15,822 bases of DNA from contig JAQVPY010000030.1 in the NCBI GenBank assembly GCA_028701815.1, forward strand, positions 1 to 15,822. The letters run 5' to 3'. The stretch's first letter is position 1; the number at the start of each line of letters is the position of its first letter. The stretch is from Bacteroidales bacterium (GTDB lineage Bacteria > Bacteroidota > Bacteroidia > Bacteroidales > BM520). Below the pieces are notes generated by a model. That model had not been told where the DNA came from. It did no database searches and saw only the letters and a program-made list of their open reading frames with translations. Made by a program: the position numbers and the translations under genes. This document shows positions 1-8,000 of this stretch, piece after piece.

Positions 1-701
1 GAGTCTGTCATCCTTCTCAGCAAGTCGCCAGAGTCGTTAAGAGATTTTACGGAGAACCTGTCGACGAGGATTAATATCTCCTTTTTCTTTGCCACAGCGT
101 TTTTCAGTTTAGTAGAACCGAGCACTTCCTCAATATCGGAGACTGTGACAGTATCGCCAACTTGTAGCACTCTCGAGTAGCCCTGACCCTGCAAGAGTTC
201 AAGACGCGGCACAAGAGACTCTGAATCTATTATATTTTTAAAGCAAAGATAACAGCGCGTTTCGGGAGGAAGTTTAGAGATAAAGTCCAAGACATCTTCC
301 GTTGTATATTGTTTCACTTCTTTTCCCGATATCGGGGAATATGTTTTGCCGAGTCGGGCAAAGAGAAGTTTAAGGTATTCGTAAATTTCAGTAGCCGTAC
401 CCACCGTAGAGCGGGGGTTAGAGATGGCGACTTTTTGTCCTATAGCAATGCTGGGGGATATACCGGTGATTTTGTCCACGTCGGGTTTCGTAACCTTTCC
501 GAGGAACTGTCTCGCATAAGAGCTTAAGCTCTCCACATAGCGTCGTTGACCTTCGGCGAACAAAGTGTCGAAGGCAAGGGAAGATTTTCCCGAGCCGGAC
601 ACGCCGGTGATAACCACAAACCGATTACGCGGGATATCCACTGTAATGTTTTTCAGGTTGTTGACCCTTACTCCCTCAAGATGAATAAAATCTGTTTCCA
701 T
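1..701 (-). CDS. uvrA: UvrA, excinuclease ABC subunit A (N-terminal part, cut by window edge)
   Basis: UvrA is the ATP-dependent damage sensor of nucleotide excision repair; as a dimer it loads UvrB on damaged DNA. The visible 233 codons cover about a quarter of a normal protein (about 940 residues) and run off the left edge. The N-terminal ABC half starts with the typical HNLKNI-like segment (here NNLKNI, residues 14-19), the Walker A loop GVSGSGKSS at residues 33-41 with Lys39, then FAEGQRRYVESLSSYARQFLG and NPRSTVGTATEIYEYL-type signatures. The segment after about residue 130 is shorter than in E. coli UvrA and lacks the usual GRKG stretch, which I recall as normal for Bacteroidota paralogues. 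The ATG at 701 is chosen because the homology starts there and a perfect TACCTTTG promoter element lies six bases upstream. The gene follows the ComEA-like gene by 33 bases on the same strand. Identity is certain; which UvrA paralogue it is cannot be told from this part. Confidence 0.96.
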   Translation of the reverse strand, partial: METDFIHLEGVRVNNLKNITVDIPRNRFVVITGVSGSGKSSLAFDTLFAEGQRRYVESLSSYARQFLGKVTKPDVDKITGISPSIAIGQKVAISNPRSTVGTATEIYEYLKLLFARLGKTYSPISGKEVKQYTTEDVLDFISKLPPETRCYLCFKNIIDSESLVPRLELLQGQGYSRVLQVGDTVTVSDIEEVLGSTKLKNAVAKKKEILILVDRFSVKSLNDSGDLLRRMTD

Positions 702-707
702 AACTTG

Positions 708-715
708 CAAAGGTA
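708..715 (-). promoter_or_regulatory. uvrA promoter, -7 element TACCTTTG
   Basis: Read on the minus strand this is TACCTTTGC, a perfect match to the Bacteroidota sigma-70 -7 consensus TAnnTTTG. Only six bases (CAAGTT) separate it from the uvrA ATG, so the transcript would have almost no leader. No convincing -33 TTTG/TTG box was found at the usual distance. The start site is inferred, not seen. Confidence 0.6.
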
Positions 716-734
716 CATATTTTTTTTGCAATTT

Positions 735-1301
735 TTACGGCAGCAAAATATATTTAAGAAGAAGTGTATCGGAGATATCTGTTCTCGTCATAAAATCGGA
801 GAGAGAGGAATAGGGCGACTTTCGTCTTTTGTTAACGATCACTTTAGTCATCTCATAATCGATATAAGGATGGCGCAAGATCTCCTTAAATTCGAGGCTG
901 TTGACGTCGAGTTTTTTAACCAGCGATTTATCGACAGTAATCTTTGAGGAGATTTTATCGAGGGTCTCTTGCGTAAAGCCATAAACTTCGAGGAGTTGAC
1001 TTTTATATAGGAATCCACCAAGGCGGGATCTGTATTTAACTATTCTCCCGGCGAAGACGGGACCGATTCCGGGAAGCGGCAGAAAGTCGAGCGAGTCGGC
1101 CGAGTTGATTTCAACCGAAACCTGCGGCTGTTCCATCAACATCCTGTCGGTAGCATTTTTGTACTCCTCATACAATTTTGCTCTGAAGAAGTCGGTCTTT
1201 GGCACCACGATACGCATAGCATTCAGGCAGATAACAGCGATAGCGAGACAAGCTATGCTCACCCTGTCTCTTTTAGAGAAAAAAAGATAATCTTTATACA
1301 T
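735..1301 (-). CDS. ComEA-like helix-hairpin-helix protein, membrane anchored
   Basis: This 188-residue protein has a short basic N-terminus, one hydrophobic segment at about residues 15-34 that would anchor it in the inner membrane, and a C-terminal part with two helix-hairpin-helix repeats. The first repeat (about 62-108) begins VEINSADSLDFLPLPGIGP, the classical ComEA pattern in which PGIGP forms the hairpin and contacts the DNA backbone. The second (about 130-172), starting LDVNSLEFKEILRHPYIDY, is degenerate, with HPYID in place of a glycine-rich hairpin. ComEA proteins bind incoming double-stranded DNA during natural transformation, but in Bacteroidota such proteins are common and their role is mostly untested. 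The gene starts two bases after the DUF2851 stop, so the two are surely cotranscribed; uvrA follows 33 bases later. Family call is strong; a DNA-uptake role is inference. Confidence 0.85.
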   Translation of the reverse strand: MYKDYLFFSKRDRVSIACLAIAVICLNAMRIVVPKTDFFRAKLYEEYKNATDRMLMEQPQVSVEINSADSLDFLPLPGIGPVFAGRIVKYRSRLGGFLYKSQLLEVYGFTQETLDKISSKITVDKSLVKKLDVNSLEFKEILRHPYIDYEMTKVIVNKRRKSPYSSLSDFMTRTDISDTLLLKYILLP

Positions 1302-1303
1302 AA

Positions 1304-2575
1304 CTATTTATTTTTAAGGATTTTTACACCTATTTTACACTGAAGGCATTTTTTTGCGTCGCAATAATATTTCTTCAAGAAAAGCAAGGCCTGGGTATGC
1401 ATGGCATTTTTAGGATGGATATTCAGCCTTTTCCAGTTACGGATGACAAGATTATTCTCCGGTGGGATCTCTTCCATTATCGAGAGCACCTTGTCGCAAA
1501 GCATATTATTATTTTTGGCATTTCCATAGAGGAACATCATAGGAAGCACGGCATTAATGAGGATAATATTAATAGAATCGGGACCTATTGTTCTATCGGC
1601 AGGGGTCGACGGTTTGTCGAACATCAGGTGGCAAGTCCAATAATCGTTAATATGGGCAGTAAAGAGCGCATGCATTGCATGGAGATCGTTACATACGAGA
1701 AAGGAAGCCAACCCCAAATAATCGTTTTGAAGAAAAGAGGAACACTGAGCGATTCTTACACAGGGGAAATTTGCCGGTCGCAACCTCAACAGATTCCAGT
1801 TACAATATTTTTGAGTCTTAACATTCAGAACATTGGAATAGAAACAATACTCGCGCCACAATTGTTTAGGATAATCGTCATTAAAATCGGGGCGAAGCAG
1901 GGAAGCGGTGCCAAACAGCAAGGCGTCGACAGCGAGGGGGTTATCTATATACTTCATTATAAACTTACAGGGCAGGGCTTTTGCGAGGAATTCGAAGGCC
2001 TCATTATTGACCTTACAGCCGAAATTTCTGAGGATAAGCCGGTAGCACAATTCGTCCCAGTCGTTATTTATTTCGGACAACATAGCATTTAGCACAGATT
2101 TTTTTGCCGTAAAACTCTCAAAAAAGCAGGAATCGAGCATGTCATAAACGACATACAGAGGGACTTCGGAGATAGATTTGGCACATGGTATAACATCTTG
2201 TGAGTGCATAAGGCGTATATATCTGTCGATCAGAAAGTCGGGTATCAGTTTGCTCAGTTCCACGGTAGGAATGGTATCACCATGAAAATAGTACACATCA
2301 GCATCATACGTCCACACAACATGACAAATCACATTAGCATAATTAGTATCAAGTTGATGACAATGCAGAAACCAGTCGGAGGATTTCACGTGTATTTCGA
2401 CATTTCCTGACCACATAACTCCGTCAATTGAGAGTCGGGCATTTAAAAAATCGGGGCCCTGACCGTTATTTTTCTCCCCGAAGTTGAATATTTCGACCTT
2501 TTTATTGTCGACAGTGATTACAGGCACATTAAGCAATTGATGCCGCCAAATAAAAGATAATACGCTCTCATTCAT
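1304..2575 (-). CDS. DUF2851 family protein
   Basis: This protein of 423 residues belongs to DUF2851, a family found mainly in Bacteroidota and of unknown function. Recognition rests on the N-terminal block: MNESVLSFIWRHQLL, then GQGPDFLNARL (residues 38-48), WSGNVEIHVKSSDW (55-68) and a following His71. The reading frame stays open to 2659, giving 28 more codons, but I start at the internal ATG at 2575: family members begin with an MNE-like sequence just before FIW, and the extension is low-complexity, rich in Lys, Phe and Asn, and runs towards the promoter of the divergent gene. No signal peptide or membrane segment is seen, so it is probably cytoplasmic. P41-D42 and E60-x-H62-x-K64 recall the spacing of a PD-(D/E)XK nuclease core (see findings). 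It is first in a likely operon with the ComEA-like gene, two bases apart. The family call is firm and the function unknown. Confidence 0.85.
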   Translation of the reverse strand: MNESVLSFIWRHQLLNVPVITVDNKKVEIFNFGEKNNGQGPDFLNARLSIDGVMWSGNVEIHVKSSDWFLHCHQLDTNYANVICHVVWTYDADVYYFHGDTIPTVELSKLIPDFLIDRYIRLMHSQDVIPCAKSISEVPLYVVYDMLDSCFFESFTAKKSVLNAMLSEINNDWDELCYRLILRNFGCKVNNEAFEFLAKALPCKFIMKYIDNPLAVDALLFGTASLLRPDFNDDYPKQLWREYCFYSNVLNVKTQKYCNWNLLRLRPANFPCVRIAQCSSFLQNDYLGLASFLVCNDLHAMHALFTAHINDYWTCHLMFDKPSTPADRTIGPDSINIILINAVLPMMFLYGNAKNNNMLCDKVLSIMEEIPPENNLVIRNWKRLNIHPKNAMHTQALLFLKKYYCDAKKCLQCKIGVKILKNK

Positions 2576-2671
2576 AAGAAAAAGTTTATTCTTAATCTTA
2601 CAAAAAGCAAAATGTCGGGTTCTTTGTAAAAGATTTTTTATAAAAAGATGATTTTTCATTAAAAAAATCTT

Positions 2672-2679
2672 TAACTTTG
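2672..2679 (+). promoter_or_regulatory. Promoter of the coiled-coil/zapA unit, -7 element TAACTTTG
   Basis: TAACTTTGC matches the Bacteroidota -7 consensus TAnnTTTG perfectly, lies ten bases before the ATG at 2690, and has the correct orientation. Transcription would start at about 2684-2686, leaving a leader of only a few bases. It lies 97 bases upstream of the divergent DUF2851 start. Confidence 0.6.
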
Positions 2680-2689
2680 CAGAAAAAAG

Positions 2690-2923
2690 ATGGAAGAATT
2701 AAATTCGGTTTTACAATCAATTTACGGCAAAGTAAAAGTATTAATCGAGGAAAACCGCGATTTAAAGAAGTCCATTTATGAATTAGAAAATAAAATAACA
2801 ATATTAAATAACCAATTATCGGAGGAAAAAGACAAACAACTTAAAGAAAAAGAAATTTTTAAGGAGTTAATGAAAGAAATTGACGATTGTATAACTATTT
2901 ATTCTCAGAAGAGTACAATATAA
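2690..2923 (+). CDS. Small coiled-coil protein upstream of zapA (ZapB-like)
   Basis: This is a 77-residue acidic/basic protein with almost no Gly or Pro and with heptad-spaced Leu, Ile and Val from residue 4 to about 65, for example LIEENRDLKKSIYELENKI. It should form one long coiled coil. It ends one base before the zapA start, so the pair is translated as a unit. ZapB of gammaproteobacteria is a similar-sized pure coiled coil that binds ZapA and layers the Z-ring; size, composition and partner gene make an analogous role likely here. Coiled coils align by composition, so true homology to ZapB is not shown. The first ATG after the -7 element is used, and there is no Shine-Dalgarno sequence. 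No signal peptide or membrane segment is visible. Confidence 0.8.
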   Translation: MEELNSVLQSIYGKVKVLIEENRDLKKSIYELENKITILNNQLSEEKDKQLKEKEIFKELMKEIDDCITIYSQKSTI

Positions 2924-2924
2924 C

Positions 2925-3224
2925 ATGGCAGATGAATCAAAGTCCGTATCGATTAACATATTAGGACGGGCTTATCAAATTAAAGTTAACGAAGAAAACA
3001 GCAAGGAAGTAAAAGAGGCAGAGGCAGAGATTGGGAAGTTGGTCGATTATTTTAAGCAGACCTACGCGTATAAAGATGATAAGGATTTATTAGCGATGGC
3101 TGTCCTGCAATTTGCAGTAAAGGCTATTTTTTATGAGAAGGTGAAGGGCAAAGCCGCTCTTCCGAAAGAGATATTGGACAAGGCAAAAGAGATAGATAAG
3201 TTATTAGGCGACAGTTCTTTGTAA
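2925..3224 (+). CDS. zapA: Cell division protein ZapA
   Basis: ZapA is a small cytoplasmic protein that cross-links FtsZ protofilaments and stabilises the Z-ring. The 99-residue product has the family layout: an N-terminal beta-hairpin part (VSINILGRAYQIKV, residues 8-21), the acidic NEENSKEVKEAEAEIGKLV-type helix, and a C-terminal helix (about 60-90) used for dimer contact. The length is normal for ZapA. The start is fixed by the preceding gene, whose stop lies one base upstream. Downstream lies the structured RNA at about 3228-3413. The zapA to 6S RNA order is also found in Proteobacteria, which supports both calls. Confidence 0.88.
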   Translation: MADESKSVSINILGRAYQIKVNEENSKEVKEAEAEIGKLVDYFKQTYAYKDDKDLLAMAVLQFAVKAIFYEKVKGKAALPKEILDKAKEIDKLLGDSSL

Positions 3225-3227
3225 TTT

Positions 3228-3413
3228 AAGCATACTCGCATTAGCTCACAGTTAAAAAACTCAACAGTTTACAACTAAGGATTTTTTCGTACAAAAATAA
3301 AATAATCAAGGGCAAGCTTCATTTTTTCAGAAGATCCCCGCGATATTCGAGAAGTCCTGATCTTAATTATTTAGGAGTTTTTTTAAACTCCCGAGCTTTT
3401 GCGAGTTTTTTTT
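3228..3413 (+). ncRNA. ssrS: Structured RNA of about 185 nt, probable 6S RNA
   Basis: The 217-base gap between zapA and rny has no reading frame but strong long-range pairing between its ends. ACTCGCA (3234-3240) pairs with TGCGAGT (3400-3406). AGCTC (3243-3247) pairs with GAGCT (3393-3397) across a TT/TT internal loop. AAAAAACTC (3254-3262) pairs with GAGTTTTTT (3375-3383). AGGA (3278-3281) can pair with TCCT (3355-3358). The closing stem is followed at once by eight T (3406-3413), as in an intrinsic terminator. A long rod with open middle parts and about 185 nt in length is the 6S RNA architecture, which mimics an open promoter and binds RNA polymerase. The position after zapA agrees with ssrS in Proteobacteria. 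The 5' end is a guess: a partial -7 box ending TTTG lies at 3218-3221. The alternative is a regulatory leader of rny. Structured RNA is well supported, 6S identity less so. Confidence 0.6.
3374..3413 (+). terminator. Terminator region with two mutually exclusive hairpins
   Basis: GGAGTTT (3374-3380) pairs with AAACTCC (3385-3391) over a TTTT loop. The same AAACTC (3385-3390) could instead pair with GAGTTT (3403-3408), directly before the T run. The GAGTTT at 3403 also overlaps the TGCGAGT strand that closes the whole RNA. Thus three foldings compete and at least two end next to eight T. It probably forms the 3' end of the RNA; whether it also attenuates rny is open. Confidence 0.55.
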
Positions 3414-3441
3414 ATTCCGATAACCAAAGAAAAGAAAAGAC

Positions 3442-4989
3442 ATGGAAATACAAATGTACGTAGCAATAGTTACAGCAATTGCAGGTCTGGGAATCGGAAT
3501 TCTGCTTGCCGCTACTGCTTTTAAGAAGAAATTAACCAAGCAAAGTCTTGAGGCGCTGAAAGAAGCTGAGGAAAAAGGTGAAATCATTAAAAAAGACAAG
3601 ATCCTTCAGGCAAAAGAAAAATTTCTGCAATTAAAATCGGACTATGACAGACAATGTCAGGAACGTAACAACAACATCGTAAAAAACGAGAACAGGATTA
3701 AACAGAAAGAGCAACTTGTCGATCAGAGGATGAATGAGTTGGTAAAAGAGAAGAGTGACAACGCTCAACTCAAGGAACAGCTTGACAATCAGCTCGAGCT
3801 TGTAAGCAAGAAACAGGCTGAAGTCGACAAACATTTCAACCAGTGTCTCGAGCAGTTGGAAAAGATTTCGGGTCTATCGGCAGAAGATGCAAAGCAACAA
3901 CTCATTGAGAGTTTGAAAGAAGAGGCTACAGCATCAGCCATGGTACAGATTCGAGACATCGTCGATGAGGCTAAGATGACAGCCAACGCAGAAGCTAAGA
4001 AGATAGTAATAGAGACTATTCAGAGAACAGCCACTGAAAATGCGATAGAGAACAGCGTTTCCGTATTTCATCTCGACAACGATGAAGTTAAGGGCCGTAT
4101 CATAGGCAGAGAGGGAAGGAACATAAAAGCTCTTGAATCGTTGACGGGTTGTGAGATAATAATTGACGACTCTCCAGACACCATCATCCTGTCGGGTTTC
4201 GACCCGGTAAGGAGAGAGATTGCACGACTTTCGCTGCACAAACTGGTAACAGACGGAAGGATACACCCGGCAAGAATTGAGGAGGTGGTATCCAAAACGC
4301 AGAAGCAGATAGAACAGGAGATAGTGGAGATAGGTAAACGTACATGTATTGACCTCGGTGTTCACGGTTTACAATCTGAACTCGTCCGCTTAATCGGAAA
4401 GATGAGATATCGTTCCTCTTACGGGCAGAATCTGCTGCAGCACTCGATAGAAGTCGCCAACTTAGCAGCCACCATGGCTGCCGAACTCGGGCTGAATCCT
4501 AAAAAGGCCAAACGTGCCGGATTGTTGCACGACATAGGCAAGGTGCCTGATCAAGAGCCGGAATTACCACACGCATTATACGGCATGAAGCTGGCAGAGA
4601 AATACAAAGAGAAGCCGGATATATGCAATGCCATCGGTGCTCACCACGACGAAATCGAAATGACCTCACTGCTGTCACCTATTATTCAGGTCTGTGACGC
4701 CATCTCGGGAGCACGCCCCGGCGCGCGCCGCGAAATAGTGGAAGCTTATATCACCCGCTTGAATAAACTTGAAGAGCTCGCCCTCGAATTCCCCGGCGTA
4801 CTCAACACCTACGCTATTCAGGCAGGAAGGGAATTGCGCGTTATCGTCAACGCCGACAAGGTGTCAGATACCGAAGCACAAAAGATCTCCTTCGAGCTGT
4901 CTAAGAAAATCCAAAACGAGATGACTTATCCTGGACAGATAAAGATTATGGTTATTCGTGAGACACGAGCCGTAAATTATGCAAAGTAA
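3442..4989 (+). CDS. rny: Ribonuclease Y
   Basis: RNase Y is a membrane-bound endoribonuclease that starts mRNA decay and processing in bacteria lacking RNase E. The 515-residue protein has the complete family layout: one N-terminal membrane helix (about residues 6-27), a long charged coiled coil (about 30-170), a KH RNA-binding domain with GRIIGREGRNIKALE (about 216-230), and an HD domain with the metal-binding His363-Asp364 in LLHDIGK and a second motif IGAHHDE further on. Length is typical (about 510-520). The ATG at 3442 is used because it gives a two- to five-residue tail before the membrane helix. No Shine-Dalgarno sequence is present, but the 5' end is purine-rich. The gene lies 28 bases after the terminator-like T run of the upstream RNA, and the sugar phosphorylase gene follows after 17 bases, so transcription may continue into it. 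Confidence 0.97.
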   Translation: MEIQMYVAIVTAIAGLGIGILLAATAFKKKLTKQSLEALKEAEEKGEIIKKDKILQAKEKFLQLKSDYDRQCQERNNNIVKNENRIKQKEQLVDQRMNELVKEKSDNAQLKEQLDNQLELVSKKQAEVDKHFNQCLEQLEKISGLSAEDAKQQLIESLKEEATASAMVQIRDIVDEAKMTANAEAKKIVIETIQRTATENAIENSVSVFHLDNDEVKGRIIGREGRNIKALESLTGCEIIIDDSPDTIILSGFDPVRREIARLSLHKLVTDGRIHPARIEEVVSKTQKQIEQEIVEIGKRTCIDLGVHGLQSELVRLIGKMRYRSSYGQNLLQHSIEVANLAATMAAELGLNPKKAKRAGLLHDIGKVPDQEPELPHALYGMKLAEKYKEKPDICNAIGAHHDEIEMTSLLSPIIQVCDAISGARPGARREIVEAYITRLNKLEELALEFPGVLNTYAIQAGRELRVIVNADKVSDTEAQKISFELSKKIQNEMTYPGQIKIMVIRETRAVNYAK

Positions 4990-5006
4990 TTTAAACAGAT
5001 AATACT

Positions 5007-8000
5007 ATGTCAGTAATCGTTGAATCGGTCATTTTCGATTTGGACGGTGTTATAACTAAAACCGCTATCGTTCATAGTGCCGCATGGAAACAGATGTTCG
5101 ATGAATATCTTAAATATCGCGAACAAAAATTCGGTGAGCCTTTTGTGGAGTTTTCTCACCAAACCGACTACATCAAATATGTTGACGGCAAGCCAAGATA
5201 CAAAGGTGTCAACGACTTCCTTTTATCGCGCGGCATCAATATAGAATATGGCACACCTGACGACAAGGCGGGATTTGACACCGTATGTGCTCTCGGCAAC
5301 AAGAAGAATGAAAAATTCAACGAGATAATAACGAAAGACGGGGTAGAAGTTTACGATTCCACTATAGCTTTTATCCAAGATTTGAGAAAACGCGGCATAA
5401 AAACCGGAGTCGCCTCAAGTTCCAAACACTGCAGTCCTATCCTGGCCCGTATGGACATGCTCTCTCTTTTCGACACCTGCGTAGACGGGACCACCTCCGC
5501 GGAGTTGAATCTTAAGGGGAAGCCGGAACCCGATATCTTTACTACCGCCGCCGACAACCTCGGCTGTTCATATAATAAATCTATAGTGATAGAAGATGCC
5601 GTCAGCGGCGTCCAAGCCGGCAAAAAAGGCAATTTCGGACTCGTAATAGGCCTCGCCAGAGAGAACAACCTTCGGGAACTCGAAATCAACGGAGCTGATA
5701 TCGTGGTAGAAGATATCACGGAAATATCCTTTGAAGATATAGAGTCGTGGTTCCAATACGGACTCAAAATAGACGGGTGGAATCTTACCTACAAAGATTA
5801 TAATAAAAATGTTGAAAAAACACGCGAGACACTTATGACCGTCGGCAACGGCTACTTCGGGACGAGAGGAAATATGTCGGAATGCTTCGCAGGTGAAAAC
5901 AACTACCCCGGCACCTATATGGCAGGCGTATACAATCGCCTCCGTTCAAAAGTCGGCGACAAAATGATCACTAATGAAGACTTCGTCAACTGTCCCAACT
6001 GGACCGTCTTCAGATTTAAAATAGGCCGCGAACCGTGGATAGATATCAACGAATGCGAGATAAAATATATCGAACGAAATTTAGATTTGCGCTCCGGGGA
6101 GTTGCAACGCGTGATGTGCCTGAAAGATAAAAAAGGAAGAATACATCTTATCGACAGCAGGAGATTCGCTTCTATGAGCAACTACCATGTAGCCGGCGAG
6201 AAATACTCTTTTACCGCGATAAATTATTCAGGGACAGCAACTTTCTGCATCGGCATTAATGGTGATATCATCAATGCAGGCGTTGATAGATATAAACAGC
6301 TCAACCAAAAGCACCTCAACCCCGACGCCGTGGTCATCGAAGACAACGTCATTACCGTAGGGGTGGAGACCACGCAGTCTAAAATCACTGTCGTAGAGAT
6401 GGCTAAGATAACATCCGACATTGACAAGACGGCAGAGATAATAAAAAACCGATCCGGATACATCGAATATTCGGCTAAAGTTAAACCGCTCACCTCCGTC
6501 GATTTTCAGAAGATTGTAACTTTATACAACTCCTATCAAGACAAGGGTGATGTATATAAGAAATCGGCAGCTCTGATAAACTCCATTCATAGCTACGACG
6601 CCCTTTTGAGAAGCAGCAGGATGGCATGGAAAAAGATTTGGGACGAGATAGACATAGAAATCTCAGGCGACCGTCTTGCACAAAAGCTGATACGTCTGCA
6701 CCTGTATCACCTTATGGTTTCGTTTTCTCCACATAACGAGAATTTCGATGCCAGTATCACTGCACGTGGCTTACACGGAGAGGCTTACCGCGGACATATC
6801 TTCTGGGATGAATTGTATATTTTGCCTTTTTATTGCCTGCACTATCCTGAAGCGGCAAAAGCCATGCTGATGTACAGATACAGACGTCTTGACGAAGCGC
6901 GCAAATATGCAAGGGCCAACGGCTATAAAGGTGCTATGTTTCCCTGGCAAAGCGGCAGCAGCGGCAGAGAAGAGACACAGACGCTGCATCTGAACCCCGT
7001 CTCAGGACAATGGGGCGACGACTACAGCTGCCTCCAACGTCACGTCTCCCTCGCCGTAGGATACGACATATACATGTATTATCATACTACCGGTGATATC
7101 GACTTTATGTCGTCAAAAGGTTACGAGATGATCAGCGAAATATGCAGATTCTGGGTGTCAATGTGTAAATACGACCCTGAAACCCGCCGTTATTCCATAG
7201 AAGGCGTAATGGGCCCTGACGAATTTCACGAAAAATACCCCGAATCGGATAAAGGCGGCCTCCGCGATAACGCATATACTAATGTGATGACTGCATGGCT
7301 TCTTAATATCGGAGCAAACCTCTTCGACGATTTGTCAGAATATGAGGACGCAAAAAAGATTATCGGGAAATTGAAGTTGACAAATAACGAAATTGAGCAC
7401 TGGCGAGACATAGCCACGTGTTTAAGATTCGTTATAGAAAATGACATCATAGCTCAATACGACGGCTACTTCGAATTAAAAGACCTCGATTGGGAGAAAT
7501 ACAGAGAGAAATACGGCAACATATACCGCATGGACAGGATTTTAAAAGCCGAGGGACTCTCTCCCGACAACTTCAAAGTGGCAAAACAAGCCGACACTCT
7601 GATGATGTTTTATACGCTTCCTAAAAATGATGTCTCATCTTTATTAAAATCCATGGGATATAAGATGAGTAACGACTATATCCAAAAGAACCTCAGATAC
7701 TATCTGGCACGTACCTCTCACGGCTCCACTTTAAGCAAGATTGTTCACGCACAGCTTGCAAATATGATCGACGATTTCGATTTAAGCCGTACATTGTATT
7801 TTGATGCGCTCACAAGCGATTTCGTTGACGTCCAGGGGGGAACAACAGCAGAAGGCATACATGCCGGTGTGATGTGCGGAACGATTTTAATAGCCCTTTT
7901 CTCTTTCGCAGGCATAAACATCTTCGGAGAACAAATAGAATTAGACGTTCCTAAGATGCCTAAGCCATGGACAGGCATTAAGTCGAGCCTCACCTTCAGA

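Noticed and set aside
546..947. A 133-codon open frame on the plus strand spanning the uvrA start
   Set aside because: It overlaps two well-supported minus-strand genes and the uvrA promoter, and its sequence has no family features.
1119..1135. A 17-base sequence (AACCTGCGGCTGTTCCA) repeated exactly at 10327-10343
   Set aside because: Both copies are inside coding genes in the same frame and encode EQPQV in two unrelated proteins (ComEA-like and FabH). No flanking similarity or inverted repeat is seen, so chance with shared codon preference is the simplest reading.
1397..2092. A 231-codon open frame on the plus strand
   Set aside because: It lies completely antisense to the conserved DUF2851 gene, has no recognisable domain and no promoter box; it is a frame shadow.
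2576..2659. Extended start of the DUF2851 gene at 2659
   Set aside because: The 28 extra codons are low-complexity and not part of the family pattern, which begins at MNESVLSFIW; the start at 2575 is preferred.
3934..4365. A 143-codon frame antisense to rny
   Set aside because: It covers the conserved KH domain of RNase Y in reverse; the Tyr/Leu-rich translation is typical of an antisense shadow.
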